Source: Welwitschia mirabilis (Eukaryota > Gnetophyta > Gnetopsida > Welwitschiales). From it: a stretch of 64,000 nucleotides of DNA. Below, piece after piece: positions 37,712-50,067 of this stretch. A program made the translations under genes and the position numbers. The DNA lies in the NCBI GenBank assembly GCA_051453625.1, contig JBOZIK010000001.1, positions 227,577,134-227,641,133 on the forward strand, in the 5' to 3' direction. Numbering within the stretch: the first letter of the stretch is position 1; the number at the start of each line of letters is the position of its first letter. The notes beneath the pieces are model-generated. The model made no database searches, had not been told where the DNA came from, and saw only the letters and a program-made list of their open reading frames with translations.

Positions 37712-38429
37712 AATAATTTAGCATAAGACAAAACTTGTTTAATGGCTTGTAAAAGGAAGATATTGATTTTCACTTCCTTAAAAAAATTTAGTACTTTATG
37801 TTTTTTTTTAGCCAAGAGATTATTTTTAAGTTGTTGAGGAAATGGAATGGATTCCTTGTAAGTTGGAATAACTTTCCAATCTTCATGTTTTTCCTCTACT
37901 TTTTCCTTACTTTTAGGCTTATGTTATTATATATTTTTTTCTTCTTGGAATTTTTTCTCTTATATCTTTTCTATTGATTACTTTCTCACTTNNNAAGAGT
38001 ATAACCCTAGATTTTATAATTTGTATATCTTACATCAACTTATGGATACTAGGGTGAGGCTTATGTGTAGCAAAAAACTTTCCTTCTTCTATTGGCTAAG
38101 TGATGTCAAGATATGAGTAGTGGTTTAAACTTGGTTAATGCATTCTTTGCTCTAACTTTTGCAATGCAAAAAAGGTTTTTTGATTGAATTGTTATTGATA
38201 TGTATTAATGTGATGTTGGGATTCCATAAACTTTTGAAATGTAGTTTCTAAAGAGTTTGAACTAGGAGGAGGATTTGAATTCTAAGGTTGACTAAATGAT
38301 GCTTGGATAGTATTGTCTTGTTTTCATAAAAAGATTAAATGGTTTATCCATCCAAGGTTATAGGTATTAGAGTAGGGATTATTAGTTCTTTGGTTGTACC
38401 ATTATTGTCCTATAACATTGATTTGTTCT
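37712..38429 (-). pseudogene. Athila-like gag, C-terminal part
   Basis: Reads NPPPSSNSLETTFQKFM (about 38235-38290) and LQKLEQRM (about 38155), as in the coiled region of gag after the main domain. Further on, IPFPQQLKNN and VKINIFLLQAIKQVLSYAKF (about 37712-37850) match the family's PFPQRL and LHINIPFxEALxQMPxYAKF just upstream of the protease. It is interrupted by a 3-N gap (37992-37994) and stops. A 10-N gap follows at 37702-37711. Confidence 0.65.
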
Positions 38430-38989
38430 NNNNNNNNNNNNNNNNNNNNNNNNNNNNNNNNNNNNNNNNNNNNNNNNNNNNNNNNNNNNNNNNNNNNNNN
38501 NNNNNNNNNNNNNNNNNNNNNNNNNNNNNNNNNNNNNNNNNNNNNNNNNNNNNNNNNNNNNNNNNNNNNNNNNNNNNNNNNNNNNNNNNNNNNNNNNNNN
38601 NNNNNNNNNNNNNNNNNNNNNNNNNNNNNNNNNNNNNNNNNNNNNNNNNNNNNNNNNNNNNNNNNNNNNNNNNNNNNNNNNNNNNNNNNNNNNNNNNNNN
38701 NNNNNNNNNNNNNNNNNNNNNNNNNNNNNNNNNNNNNNNNNNNNNNNNNNNNNNNNNNNNNNNNNNNNNNNNNNNNNNNNNNNNNNNNNNNNNNNNNNNN
38801 NNNNNNNNNNNNNNNNNNNNNNNNNNNNNNNNNNNNNNNNNNNNNNNNNNNNNNNNNNNNNNNNNNNNNNNNNNNNNNNNNNNNNNNNNNNNNNNNNNNN
38901 NNNNNNNNNNNNNNNNNNNNNNNNNNNNNNNNNNNNNNNNNNNNNNNNNNNNNNNNNNNNNNNNNNNNNNNNNNNNNNNNNNNNNNNNN

Positions 38990-39800
38990 TGGTACCAAGA
39001 GTTTCAATTTTCATAGAAATATCATCTAAATTTTTCTTAACCTTACTATTTTCAAGGATTTTGAAGATACTGGTAGATCTAATAGGTTGTTGTAATCTTG
39101 TTAGTCATTACATTTCTTTTAGTTCTTAAAACTACTAGATATATGATTTTAAGAAAATTCCAAGCTTTATCAATCTCAAGATCTAAAACGCTTCCTCTAC
39201 ATATCATCCCTACACATTAGTTATGGTTAGATGTATGTCCTTTATAAAAGAAAGTTATAAATCTTCCTTACTCAAAACCATGTTATGGACATTTAAGAAA
39301 TAGGTTCTTGAATCTCTAATGTGTAGGCGAATGTTTTATTATTATTTTATTGAAAGTTTATAATTTTCCTTTTAATGACATTGGTTTTGTGATTAGGAAA
39401 AAATTTTCTAATGAATGCTTGATTGAGTTCAATCCATGTAAATAGGTTGTAATTTATAAAGCCAAGATTTTTCTTTCTATTTAAAGAAAAAAGGAAATAA
39501 AATTAATCTAGTTGCATTGGATGTGCTTGGATTTTGACAAATTATGAAAAGAACACACTCACATTCTTTGAGATGTAAGTGCAAATCCTTTAACTTTAAA
39601 TCATCAAAGTATGAAAGAAGTTGAATTAGAGCTACTTTAAAATCTATTCTTTTAACATTTAGACGTTGAACAATGTAATAAGGTATACTTGAACATTAAG
39701 GTTAAAGATATTCTTTTAAAGTAAGTCTAAGTTAAGTTGGGTTAAGATTACTTCCAGAGCCATTGTGGCTTTATTGAAGTATCTCTTGTGACTGTCCTCT
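38990..39800 (-). pseudogene. Athila-like gag, main domain
   Basis: Retrotransposon gag domain with frame breaks. About 39600-39690: RIDFKVALIQLLSYFDDLKL. Then a segment with LILFPFFF, a stop, and KEKSWLYKLQ, matching RLKLFPFSLKDKAKxWL. Then ELNQAFIRKFFPNHKTN (about 39370-39430), matching the ELxxxFLxKFFPPxKT motif. Then FYKGHTSN and a CRGSVLDLEIDKAWNFLK segment (about 39130-39260), matching the CGGxxxxKTxxEAWxLIE motif. KIETLGT at the gap edge starts the coiled tail. A 560-N gap (38430-38989) interrupts the gene. Confidence 0.75.
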
Positions 39801-40447
39801 AGGATTTCTATCCATGTTCGATTCAAAGGGGATTTACTCTAATATGCCATTAGAGGTTTATTTCTAATTTATAAAATGAAAGAAAATAATAAAAAAAGAA
39901 TATGTCTGTGGAAGAACACAATATATGAAAAGGTTCAAGATGTCATAAAAGTAGAGTTTACCAAAGTTAAAGATAGTTTGATGCAAGAAGTAAGCGACAC
40001 CAGTGAGGGAAGATAGTAGCATTGGTAAGATGGTGTAAAATTGATTCAACAAAACTAATAGTTAAGTTTTTAGAAAAATTGATTATTTAAGATATAAGGT
40101 TAGTTTGGTCCACTAACAAAAAAATACTAAATAAGAGGTCCNNNNNNNNNNNNNNNNNNNNNNNNNNNNNNNNNNNNNNNNNNNNNNNNNNNNNNNNNNN
40201 NNNNNNNNNNNNNNNNNNNNNNNNNNNNNNNNNNNNNNNNNNNNNNNNNNNNNNNNNNNNNNNNNNNNNNNNNNNNNNNNNNNNNNNNNNNNNNNNNNNN
40301 NNNNNNNNNNNNNNNNNNNNNNNNNNNNNNNNNNNNNNNNNNNNNNNNNNNAAAAGAGTGATTTTTTATTATTTTATTAAAGTATTTTCATTAAAAACTA
40401 CAAAATGTTAGCCCCTTCAAGAAAATTTGATATACTACTTACATAAT

Positions 40448-40558
40448 ATTTTGTAAGAAAAAAATAAAAGGAATAAAAATAAAAATAAAAAATAAAGAGA
40501 AAAAAAGGGAAAAAAAGAAAGGAAAAGAGAAAAAGAAAAACAAAAAGAAAAAGAAGTC
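40448..40558. repeat. Purine-only A/G-rich tract
   Basis: About 110 bp nearly free of C (long runs of aaaaataaaaa, then gaaaaagaaaaa). Low-complexity sequence that can form triplexes and is hard to sequence. A 100-N gap follows about 100 bp later. Confidence 0.8.
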
Positions 40559-40755
40559 ACCAAATTAGACTTCATTGATTAAGTGGCCAATACTAATCCA
40601 CTGGAGATAAAAATGAAAAAGACAAAGGAACTAAAAAGGGACTAGTACAAAAAAANNNNNNNNNNNNNNNNNNNNNNNNNNNNNNNNNNNNNNNNNNNNN
40701 NNNNNNNNNNNNNNNNNNNNNNNNNNNNNNNNNNNNNNNNNNNNNNNNNNNNNNN

Positions 40756-42136
40756 GTTTCTAGATGAACATATTTTTTAAGTAAAATATAATTCATGATA
40801 ATTTGATATAGCCAACTTTATTATAAGTAAAAAATTACCATGTTTTATAAATTATTATGAAAGAAAAAGATTATTAGAAGAATTTAGGGATTACATATAA
40901 CATGATAAGATGTTATTTAAAATATGTAAATATCATATTATTAAAAAATGTGTAAAATAAAATTTACAAAAAGAGATTCTAAAGGAAGCTCATGAGGGAG
41001 AAGGATGAAAACATTATGTTGCAAGAAGAATNNNNNNNNNNNNNNNNNNNNNNNNNNNNNNNNNNNNNNNNNNNNNNNNNNNNNNNNNNNNNNNNNNNNN
41101 NNNNNNNNNNNNNNNNNNNNNNNNNNNNNNNNNNNNNNNNNNNNNNNNNNNNNNNNNNNNNNNNNNNNNNNNNNNNNNNNNNNNNNNNNNNNNNNNNNNN
41201 NNNNNNNNNNNNNNNNNNNNNNNNNNNNNNNNNNAAAAAGATATATTTTGATCTACTTTAATTACTTCACTAAGTAGACTAAGGCTGAGGCTGTGTTTCA
41301 TTATTCTTTTTAAATTGTAGTTAATTTTTCCTTAGGAATATTATCTATTGGTTTAAAGCCCCTTGAAGTCTTATATTTAATAGAAGAACTTGTTTTACTA
41401 GTAAAATCTTTAAGAAACTTTTAACTAAACATGGAATCCATCATAAACATTTTACTGTCTATCATCCTTAATCTAATGACCAAGATAAAGTGACTAATAG
41501 AGAAATTACTAAAATATTAATAAAAATTATAAAATAAAGAAAGTTACTACCATATAAATGAACACCTTAATAGTAAGCATTCCATAATCTCTGAGGTCCT
41601 TAATTATTTAAAAGAAACAATATAGATCAGAATTATCTAATTCTATCATATATAGATAGTGAATGAAATACCAAAACAGTATGTAGATTCAAATCATGTT
41701 TTTTTGAGATAAAAATAAGATTTAATTTTTCATAATAAAATTCAAAATAATAGATGTGGAGGTTTTTCTGCATTTATCTAGTAAAAACTTATAATAGCTT
41801 ACCAAACAAAAGCTAATAGAAAAACGAACATCGGAATAACTGACATTACATCAACAATTGGATCAAAAATTTCATATGATTTAGGTAGTTTGCATAAAAA
41901 AAATTGCTCCAAAGAATAAAGGTTTTTGTAATAGAAAATTAAGCATAACTGATCTCTCCTAAAACAATCAGTTTTTCATTGAATTTGTAAAATTTTTTTT
42001 CACAAATCCATTTAGATTTTGATTGACAGTTTTTTGAGACATTATTTCACTAAGTATAATAGAGATTGATTATTTTGTAGATCATTTGCTTCAGGTAGGT
42101 TTGGAAGCTATCTTTATTTGAGTTGTATAAAACCTA
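40756..42136 (+). pseudogene. Ty3/gypsy integrase remnant, copy 1
   Basis: Near-copy of 43015-44406, broken by a 203-N gap (41032-41234). The left part covers the region between RNase H and integrase. After the gap it reads as the integrase core, with a segment matching IYWFKAP, then EIFKKLLTKHGI and the YHP..NDQ region with stops. It starts immediately to the right of one 100-N gap and ends at another (42137). It is likely the same locus as copy 2 from another contig or a close duplicate. Confidence 0.65.
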
Positions 42137-42236
42137 NNNNNNNNNNNNNNNNNNNNNNNNNNNNNNNNNNNNNNNNNNNNNNNNNNNNNNNNNNNNNNNN
42201 NNNNNNNNNNNNNNNNNNNNNNNNNNNNNNNNNNNN

Positions 42237-42840
42237 ATTCAAAATAACATGATAAATTCACGAAAAAGCATAAGAACTTAAAAGAAAAATATGTAGCTTA
42301 ACAGAATTCTGTGGAATATGGATGGAGTGATAAATGTCAAAATTCTTACTAAACTTTAAAGGATAAACTTTTATTAGCACTTATTTTATAAGGAAATAAT
42401 TAGAGAAGACCATTTCAAATTATAACCAACACATTTATCATGCTATGGAAGTAGTTTTAGGTAAAAAGATAAAGACAATAAATCATATACTATAGCTTAT
42501 ATTAGTAAGAACTTCAAACCAGCTCAACAAAATTACACAGTAACTGAGGAAAAGTTGTTAGCAATAGTAATAGAATTAGATAAATTTAGGTATTATATTT
42601 TAGGTTATGAAGTAAAAGTTCATAAAAAGCATAGTGCTATTAGATTTTTCATGAACAAAAAAAAAAGCTAATTCGAGAATTATGAGATGGGTACTATTAA
42701 CGCAAGAATTTAACTTAAAAAGTATTAATAGAAAAGGGATAAAAAAGGTGGTAGCAGATCATCTCCCAAGAATATAATTTTTTGATGAAGAGCAAATAAA
42801 CATAAGAGATGAGTTTCTAGATGAACATATTTTTTAAGTA
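42237..42840 (+). pseudogene. Ty3/gypsy RNase H remnant
   Basis: Reads AYISKNFKPAQQNYTVTEEK then ELDKFRYYILGYEVKVHKKH, then SRIMRWVLLTQEFNL and KGIKKVVADHLPRI. These follow the gypsy RNase H patterns YASKTLNDAQxNYTTTEKELL, LDKFRSYLLG, RWxLLLQEFDL and KGxENVVADHLSRL in order. The 3' end (42747-42840) is repeated after the gap at 42941. Confidence 0.75.
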
Positions 42841-42940
42841 NNNNNNNNNNNNNNNNNNNNNNNNNNNNNNNNNNNNNNNNNNNNNNNNNNNNNNNNNNNN
42901 NNNNNNNNNNNNNNNNNNNNNNNNNNNNNNNNNNNNNNNN

Positions 42941-44406
42941 TAAAAAAGGTGGTAGCAGATCATCTCCCAAGAATATAATTTTTTGATGAAGATAAAATAA
43001 ACATAAGAGATGAGTTTCTAGATGAACATATTTTTTAAGTAAAATATAATTCATGATAATTTGATATAGCCAACTTTATTATGAGAAAAAAATTACCATG
43101 TTTTATAAATTATTATGAAAGAAAAAGATTATTAGGATAATTTAGGGACTACATATAACATGATAAGATGTTATTTAAAATATGTAAAAATCATATTATT
43201 AAAAAATATGTAAAAGAAAATTTACAAAAAGAGATTCTAAAGGAAGCTCATGAGGGAGAAGCATGAAAACATTATGTTGCAAGAAGAATAGGGATAAAAA
43301 TCCTCCATATGGAATACTATTAGCCCTTAATATTAAATTATTCAAATGCTTATGTTCAGAATTGTGATAAGTGTCAAAGAGAAGGGGCATTTGATCAGAG
43401 ATTAGAAATGTTACAATAATGAATTTAGTTAATTAAAACTTTTTATGTTTGAGTAATAGATTTTATTACACATGTCAATCCTTCATCCTATAGGAAAAGA
43501 TATATTTTGGTATACGTTAATTACTTCACCAAGTAGGCTAAGGCTAAGGCTGTGTTTCATTGTTCTTTTCAAAATATAGTTAACTTTTTTCTTAGGAATA
43601 CTATCTATTGGTTTGAAGCCCCTCGAAGTCTAATATTTGATAGAAGAACTTATTTTACTAGTGAAATCTTTAAGAAACTTTTAACTAAACATGGAATCCA
43701 CTATAAACTTTCTACTACCTATCATCCTTAATCTAATGACCAAGCTGAATTGACTAATAGAGAAATTAATAAAATATTAATAAAGATCATAAAATAAAGA
43801 AAATTACTACCATATAAATTAACACCTTAAGAGTAAGCATTACATAATCTTTGAGGTTCTTATTTATTTAAAAGAAACAATATAGATCAGAATTATCTAA
43901 TTATATCATATATAGATAGTGACTAAAATACCAAAAACGTATACAGATTCAAANNNNNNNNNNTGTTTTTTTTTGAGATAAGAACAAGATTTGATTTTTT
44001 TAAAATAAAATTTAAAATAATAGATGTGGAGGTTTTTTTTACATTTATCTAGTGAAAACTTATAGCGGCCCATCAAACAAAATCTAACAGAGAAAAGAAC
44101 ACTAGAATAACTGGCATTACATCAATAATTAGGTCAAAAATTACATATGGTTTAGGTAGTTTGCATAAAATAAGATTACTCCAAGGAATAAAGGTGTTTT
44201 TTAATAGAAAATTAAGCATAATCAGTCTCTCCTAAAACAATTAGTTTTTCATTGAATTCGCAAAATTTTCTTTACAAATCCATTTAGATTTTGATTGATA
44301 GTATTTTAGACATTATTTTACTAAGTATACTAGAGATTGATCATTTTGTGGACCATTTGCTTCAGGTAGGTTCGAAAGTTGTCTTTATTTGAGTTGTATA
44401 GAACCT
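42941..44406 (+). pseudogene. Ty3/gypsy RNase H end and integrase remnant, copy 2
   Basis: VVADHLPRI (42950) then FLDEHIF, matching the linker. The zinc-binding region (about 43090-43390) has KKYVKENLQKEILKEAHEGE and CDKCQREG. The core (about 43500-43790) has RYILVYVNYFTK, EAPRSLIFDRRTYFTSEIF, KLLTKHGIHYKLSTTYHP and then SNDQAELTNREINKIL. Conserved residues of the integrase core remain partly visible: Asp in IFDRRTYF and Glu in AELTNRE. Several frames contain stops (for example CAG to TAG in YHPQ). The C-terminus is unclear beyond about 43830. A 10-N gap lies at 43954-43963. Athila/Tat-like by sequence. Confidence 0.8.
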
Positions 44407-44433
44407 ACCCTATTTTTATGGGTTGATAAAAAT

Positions 44434-44473
44434 ATAATGAAATAATAATTAATATTAATTATTATTTCATTAT
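44434..44473. repeat. Perfect 40-bp palindrome
   Basis: The left half ATAATGAAATAATAATTAAT is followed exactly by its reverse complement with no spacer, so 40 bp read the same on both strands. It lies just after the recognisable end of the gypsy integrase remnant. It could be a recombination or replication hotspot, a fold-back tip or a relic of element ends. Function unknown. Confidence 0.9.
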
Positions 44474-44714
44474 TTTCTGCCTGTAACTCATCTTATTTAA
44501 CTTTTATGTACTTTTCAGGCAACTCAGGTCTAGATTTGCAAGACCCGCATAGAAATATGCTATTGATGTTAATAAACTTAAAGTAATCATAGTATTAATA
44601 TTATTTGTGGATGTNNNNNNNNNNNNNNNNNNNNNNNNNNNNNNNNNNNNNNNNNNNNNNNNNNNNNNNNNNNNNNNNNNNNNNNNNNNNNNNNNNNNNN
44701 NNNNNNNNNNNNNN

Positions 44715-45260
44715 CAGATTCACCTTAGAATCTGTTTATGAATTTTATAAGAATTTAAGAATAAATAACATGATAGGTGTGCTAGAAATAATAGTTGAAA
44801 ATAAAACAAGATTAATTACTTAATAAAATATCAAGAAAATGTTGGCCTTATTACCCAGAGGAAAATCTATTGATAACACTAGCAAAAAAGAAGACACAGA
44901 TTTAAGCATAAGTCTTCTAGGAAGGATGGTAGTGTAATGAAGAATCCTAGTGGATAAAGATGCAAAACTGGAATTGTTTATTATTTTAAGAATTGTGACC
45001 AGTAATTTGGTATCTAAAATTCATAAACAAAATAGTATCACATTATCTAGCCTATATATGATAGCAGTGGTAAAGGATAAGATAAATCAAACAAATATAC
45101 ATATTATAAAAGAAATCTTTTTGGGTTTGGTGAGATATATTACACAATTAAATAAAATTATAATAGGATCTTTTGACATAGTAGGTCAAGGATTTCCCTC
45201 TTTGATAGTCCAAATATTAAGTAAAAACAAAGTTTCACTCTAATCAAATAAGTCGTGTGT
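44715..45260 (+). pseudogene. Putative plant transposon protein domain, plus strand
   Basis: SVYEFYKNLRINN (44730-44770) resembles the (V)xEFYANL start of this domain family. The 97-codon frame 44950-45243 reads LFIILRIVTSNLVSKIHKQN, then LYMIAVVKDKINQTNIHIIK, then GQGFPSLIVQILSKNKVSL. The order and spacing match the domain at 34480-34890 on the other strand, and FPSLI is the family signature. It follows a gypsy integrase, as in some Athila-like elements. Stops separate the pieces. Function unknown. Confidence 0.5.
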
Positions 45261-45759
45261 AGATTTAACTATTTAAAGTTTAGTTGGAGTTAAAGAGTTA
45301 AGTCTCTTAAGGACCACATGATATAAAGCCACTCAACCAGACTTTGGAAAATCCTCTTCTACTCCCTAGAGTCTACCTTCATTGCTATCTCTATCAAGCA
45401 TGGCCTAATTCTAAACTCAATTATTAATTAAAGAACTCCTCCTTCCATCCATTATAGTTTAGTTAGTTCTTTAAAGCAATAGAAGAAGACAAAATCAATA
45501 GTCTCTATAGTGCTTTAAATTTAGTTAAAGAGGTTTTAGCATTACAGGGTTAAGTTGGTAATGTAAGAATTAAGAATGAATTATTGGAGTGAAAATTAGA
45601 TCATAAAAGAGAAAATAATAAAAACATATGATAGACAATCACTAATAAGGAGAAAAATATTTATCTCTCTTAAGCCTTCAAGGATGTGAGTAGAAAATTA
45701 CAAAGAGTTTATGAACACATTACTAATTAGAGAATACTACTAAAGATAGAGGTAAATTA

Positions 45760-46570
45760 GAAAATATTCTAAGAAATAGACTAGACATATTAGTATTTTT
45801 ATTATAGAATTTGACTTCAAGCAAGCAATATGATGCTGAATACATAGAGCATTGAAAAAGCTCATTACATTTATGCGTAATGAATGGCCTATATCCTTGA
45901 GTAGGGAATATTCAGATAAAATCTATGTAGACTTGTAGGTATGAATGAAAAATTCATGAAGATTCATGTAGAGGCCCAAGAATATAAATGCAAATGGCTC
46001 AAAGCCTAGAATTCATTAGGATACTATCAATTCATTTTGGGAGGAAATAAGAGAGCCATGGATCAAATGATGGAATAAAATAAGGCTCTCAAGAATCAAA
46101 CAAAAGAAGCAAGTTCTTTTGTTCAACCTCTTCAAGATCCAATCATTTGATATATGTCTTTAGAAATAAAAGAGGATATCAGGAGAGTAATGAGTTTAAT
46201 TTAGAACATTCCTTTAACTTATTTAATGCTGATTGATGATATTGAAAATAAAATAAAGATAAGTGTTATAGATGCTTTAAAGGAATCTCGTGAAGAGTTG
46301 AAGTAAGATATTAAAATAACACATCCAGAATCTACACAACTTAGTATCCAAAATTTAGAAAAAGAAAATATGAGATTACTTCATGAGCTCTACCTACTAA
46401 AGGTAAAGTCTAGCAAGAGGATTGGGTTTTGGCATGAAGAATTGATAGTTCTACAAAGTCTTAACTATAAACCTTAGAAATTATATGATTTTATTAATGG
46501 ATTTAAAGAAAATTTAAAAATTATCATTTATAAAACTTCTAGAAGGTGATCAAAGCTAAGGAGAATTTTG
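45760..46570 (+). pseudogene. Coiled-coil protein of unrecognised family, copy 1
   Basis: Almost one frame from about 45930 to 46540, with several stops. It reads REYSDKIYVDL, MNEKFMKIHVEAQEYKCKWL, RAMDQMME and NKALKNQTKEA, then EIKEDIRRVMSLI, IDALKESREELK and IQNLEKENMRLLHELYLLK. It is Lys/Glu-rich with heptad-like spacing, so a coiled coil is likely. I cannot assign a family. A homologue lies on the minus strand at 59386-60240, and a near-copy at 46888-47678. It follows the putative transposon domain and may be part of a retroelement or a virus-like element. Confidence 0.5.
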
Positions 46571-46887
46571 ATAAATATAAAAGAGAAATCAAATCTTTAA
46601 GGAGTGAAATTGTATAGAAAGGGGCTAAAAACTTTACATATGAATTCAAAAATTTTTAAATTACATAGGTACATAATTTTGTAGGATATCAGAATAATAT
46701 GAGTTAGATATAAAAGTTTTTATAGCATCATATTAGGATTTTCAACAATTATGTTTCTTTAAAAACATAATTCTTAACAATATGATCNNNNNNNNNNNNN
46801 NNNNNNNNNNNNNNNNNNNNNNNNNNNNNNNNNNNNNNNNNNNNNNNNNNNNNNNNNNNNNNNNNNNNNNNNNNNNNNNNNNNNNNN

Positions 46888-47678
46888 CTTAAAGCCCAAA
46901 AATAATTAGGATACTATTAATTCCTTTTAGGAGGAAATAAGAGAGCCATGGACCAGATGATGGAATAAAATAAGGCTCTCAAGAATTAAACAAAAGAAGC
47001 AAGCTCTTTTGTTCAACCTCTTTAAGATCCAATCATTTGATATATGTCTTTAGAAATAAAAGAGGAGATCAGGAGAGTAATGAGTTTAATTTAGGACATT
47101 CCTTTAACTTCTTTAATGCTGATTGATGAGATTGAAAATAAAATAAAGCTAAGTGTTATAGATGCTTTAAAGGAATCTCATGAAGAGTTGAAGTAGGATA
47201 TTAAAATAACGCATCTAGAATCTACATAACTTAGTATCCAAAATTTAGAAAAAGAAAATATGAGATTACTACATGAGATCCACCTAATAAAGGTAAATTT
47301 TGGCAAGAGGATTGGGTTTGGGCATGAAGAATTGATAGTTCTACGAAGCCTTAACTAGGACCCTTAGAAATTATATGATTTTATTAATGGATTTAAAGAA
47401 AATTTAAAAATTATAATTTAGAAAAATTCTAGGGAGTAATCAGAGATAAGGAGAATTTTTGATAAATATAAAAGAGAAATCAAATATTTAAGGAATGAAA
47501 TTGTATAGAAAGGGGCTAAAAAGTTTACCTATAAATTCAAAAATTTTTAAATTACATAGGTACATAATTTTGTAGGATATCAGAAGAATATGAGTTACAT
47601 ATAAAAGTTTTCATAGCATCGTCTTAGGATTTTCAACAATTATGTTTCTTTAAAAATAGAATTCTTAAAAATATGATC
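46888..47678 (+). pseudogene. Coiled-coil protein of unrecognised family, copy 2
   Basis: Near-copy of 45999-46787, starting at the right side of the 100-N gap (46788-46887). It shows the same frames and most of the same stops, with extra substitutions. Probably the same locus on an overlapping contig. Beyond 47678 the sequence is unique and non-coding to my eye. Confidence 0.55.
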
Positions 47679-50067
47679 ATGTTAAGAGGAACTTTTGTAA
47701 TATTTCTTCAAAATTAGAAAATAAGAATACATCAGAGATGTACATAATATCTATATGATGAAGTTTAGAAGTGGGACTATAGGTTGAAATAGGCTTAGAG
47801 GTAGAAGATGTGACTTAAAGTCCAAGATCAAAAATTCCTCTAGCTCCTAAAAGAAAAAGAGGAGAGCCAAAGTAGCTAAGGTTTCCTTTAAGATAAAGAT
47901 GCATGGGTAGAAAAATAACCACTTTAAAACTAATGGATACAGAAAATATAGATTTAAGTGATCCTACTTTGTAAGAGAAATAGAGAAAAATTTTCACTGC
48001 CGTAGAATTAAAAAAACAATCATTCCAACTAGATAAGAAATTGGTAGAGTTGGAGTCCATAAAAAAGCACCCTTTTGTTTTCAAAAAGAGAAAGCAAAAA
48101 TGGTGAGCTTTTCTTTCTCTTTCTTNNNNNNNNNNNNNNNAAGGGAATAATAAAACTTAAGCTTGGATGAACTGATGATGACTAATTTTGATGTAAATTT
48201 TACTTATAATGAAATTTTTTTATTTTTATAATTATACATTTTAAATGATATTATATGCTCCTCTTTAGTAATTAACATTTTTTTGCAAGCACAAGATGCT
48301 ATTTGACATGAGAAGGAAAGAGAAGATCGAGGGGAAAAAAGGTAGTAATAACCTCAATTATAGACCTATCCCTAAGAAGCAAAGAAAGGAAATGATAAAA
48401 CATAAAGAAGTATAAGAAGGAGATCATTATAAAAAGTGGGAATCTTTTTTGGATAAATTGCTTGTAATATAACTTAGCATTGCCTATACTAAGTAGCATC
48501 TCTAATGCTCTAGTATTGCCTATAACATAAGCTTATTAGTACATCTTTACATAAAATTTGGGTATTCTAATATAAATATAAAAACCTAATAGTTTGAGTA
48601 TCATGGTGTGCATGTTTCATTACTTGAAAAATGTAATAATATTTTTTACTTACTTTTATTTATATAGCTAAACACGAATCAAGATGATTAAAGTATTGGA
48701 AATAAATATTGTTCAGTGTTTAATCCAACTTCTATCATGTTTTTGTATTATCTTTATTTCTCCCAATGTAATATATGTAAATAGCAAACTCAATCAACAA
48801 ATAAACTAGCCTGTCTAGTTCAAGTAACTTCTTCATAATATTATCATGTTGATGCATTTTGAACTGAATGATTAAAAGACCAAAAATATTAACTAGTTCT
48901 TTAATAAGCCTTTGATTTTTATTTAATGGTTTAAGATTATTTTAGATTAACAATATCATATTTTCTACATTTTTTAAGCAAAGTTTTCTAATATTTTCTA
49001 CATTTATATCATCACATAAGCTTTCATTAGACATCCTGATATTATTCTATCTCACTATGAAGATATGTTTTGCATAGATTAGTAAAGCTATATTTCTCCA
49101 TTCTTACAATTCTACATCTAGTAACCCTAGTATTATGTATTCTAAGTCTTTCATTTAATGGTGGCATTGCTTTTTATACTTTTATTTCTAAATTTTATTT
49201 TGTATTACTTAATTCATTATTTAAATACTAGGAATAATTCAAATCCATTATGGTATAGAAAATTTAAAGGAGTGTAATTAGAAATATTTTAAATTTATTA
49301 ACATTGATGCTAATGCATTCTTACGACAATTTAGAGATAACATGTTCAAAAAAGGGTTACTTTTAGAAATAATAGATATCAACAAAGTATTCATTAAAAT
49401 AATCAAGATAACAAAGTTCAATGAAAATGAGTATTTTATTTCATGTGAAGAATGGGTGTTGGATACTAAAGGTGTCAATATGTTGGCTATAACATGTCAT
49501 GTAGGCCTTGTAATGATAAGAATAATAAGAAACTATGTAATGGGTCTCATGTAAATTATAGAGCTTAGGTATTCCTTGTAAGATAATAACATGTAAAGAA
49601 CATTTAATGATAATTATTTATCATGGTATAAAATTTAAAAAAACACAAATTTAGTTTTCTTAAAGAAGTAAAATCCCTTATAAAATATCAAATACCATAA
49701 CTAAATACTATAAAAATGAAAAATAATAATAAAGCACTTTTATAGTAATTGAACAAAGCATAGTCCTAGGTAACTCAACTAAAGAAATGAGAATCAGATC
49801 TCTCAAGAAATGAATAAAGCATGTATAAAATGTGATGAAAAATTAATGCACTTAATGATGCATGAAATACCGCTAAAGAGATTCATGTCCATCTTGAAAA
49901 GATTATTAAAAATTAGCATTTATTTAAGTTTAATAATTCCAAACTAAGCTGATCCTTTTATCATTAAATAACATATAGAGCATGAATAAGCAATGCAAAA
50001 AGCTATCAAAATAATCATCATTACTAAATTAGCCATTAAGAAAGATACTGATGAACCAGATTTAGAA
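47679..50067. other. AT-rich DNA, no gene seen
   Basis: Contains a 15-N gap (48126-48140). A 70-codon + strand frame at 49342-49554 (starting MFKKGLLLEIIDINK) has no recognised similarity and is overlapped by an equally long minus-strand frame. No RNA gene recognised. Confidence 0.4.

Noticed and set aside
38339-39029. Long open frames of 201-225 codons
   Set aside because: They consist almost only of N from the 560-N gap. The same applies to frames at 40992-41301 and 58414-58896.
49278-49554. Overlapping 66- and 70-codon frames on opposite strands
   Set aside because: No similarity; mutual shadows in AT-rich sequence.
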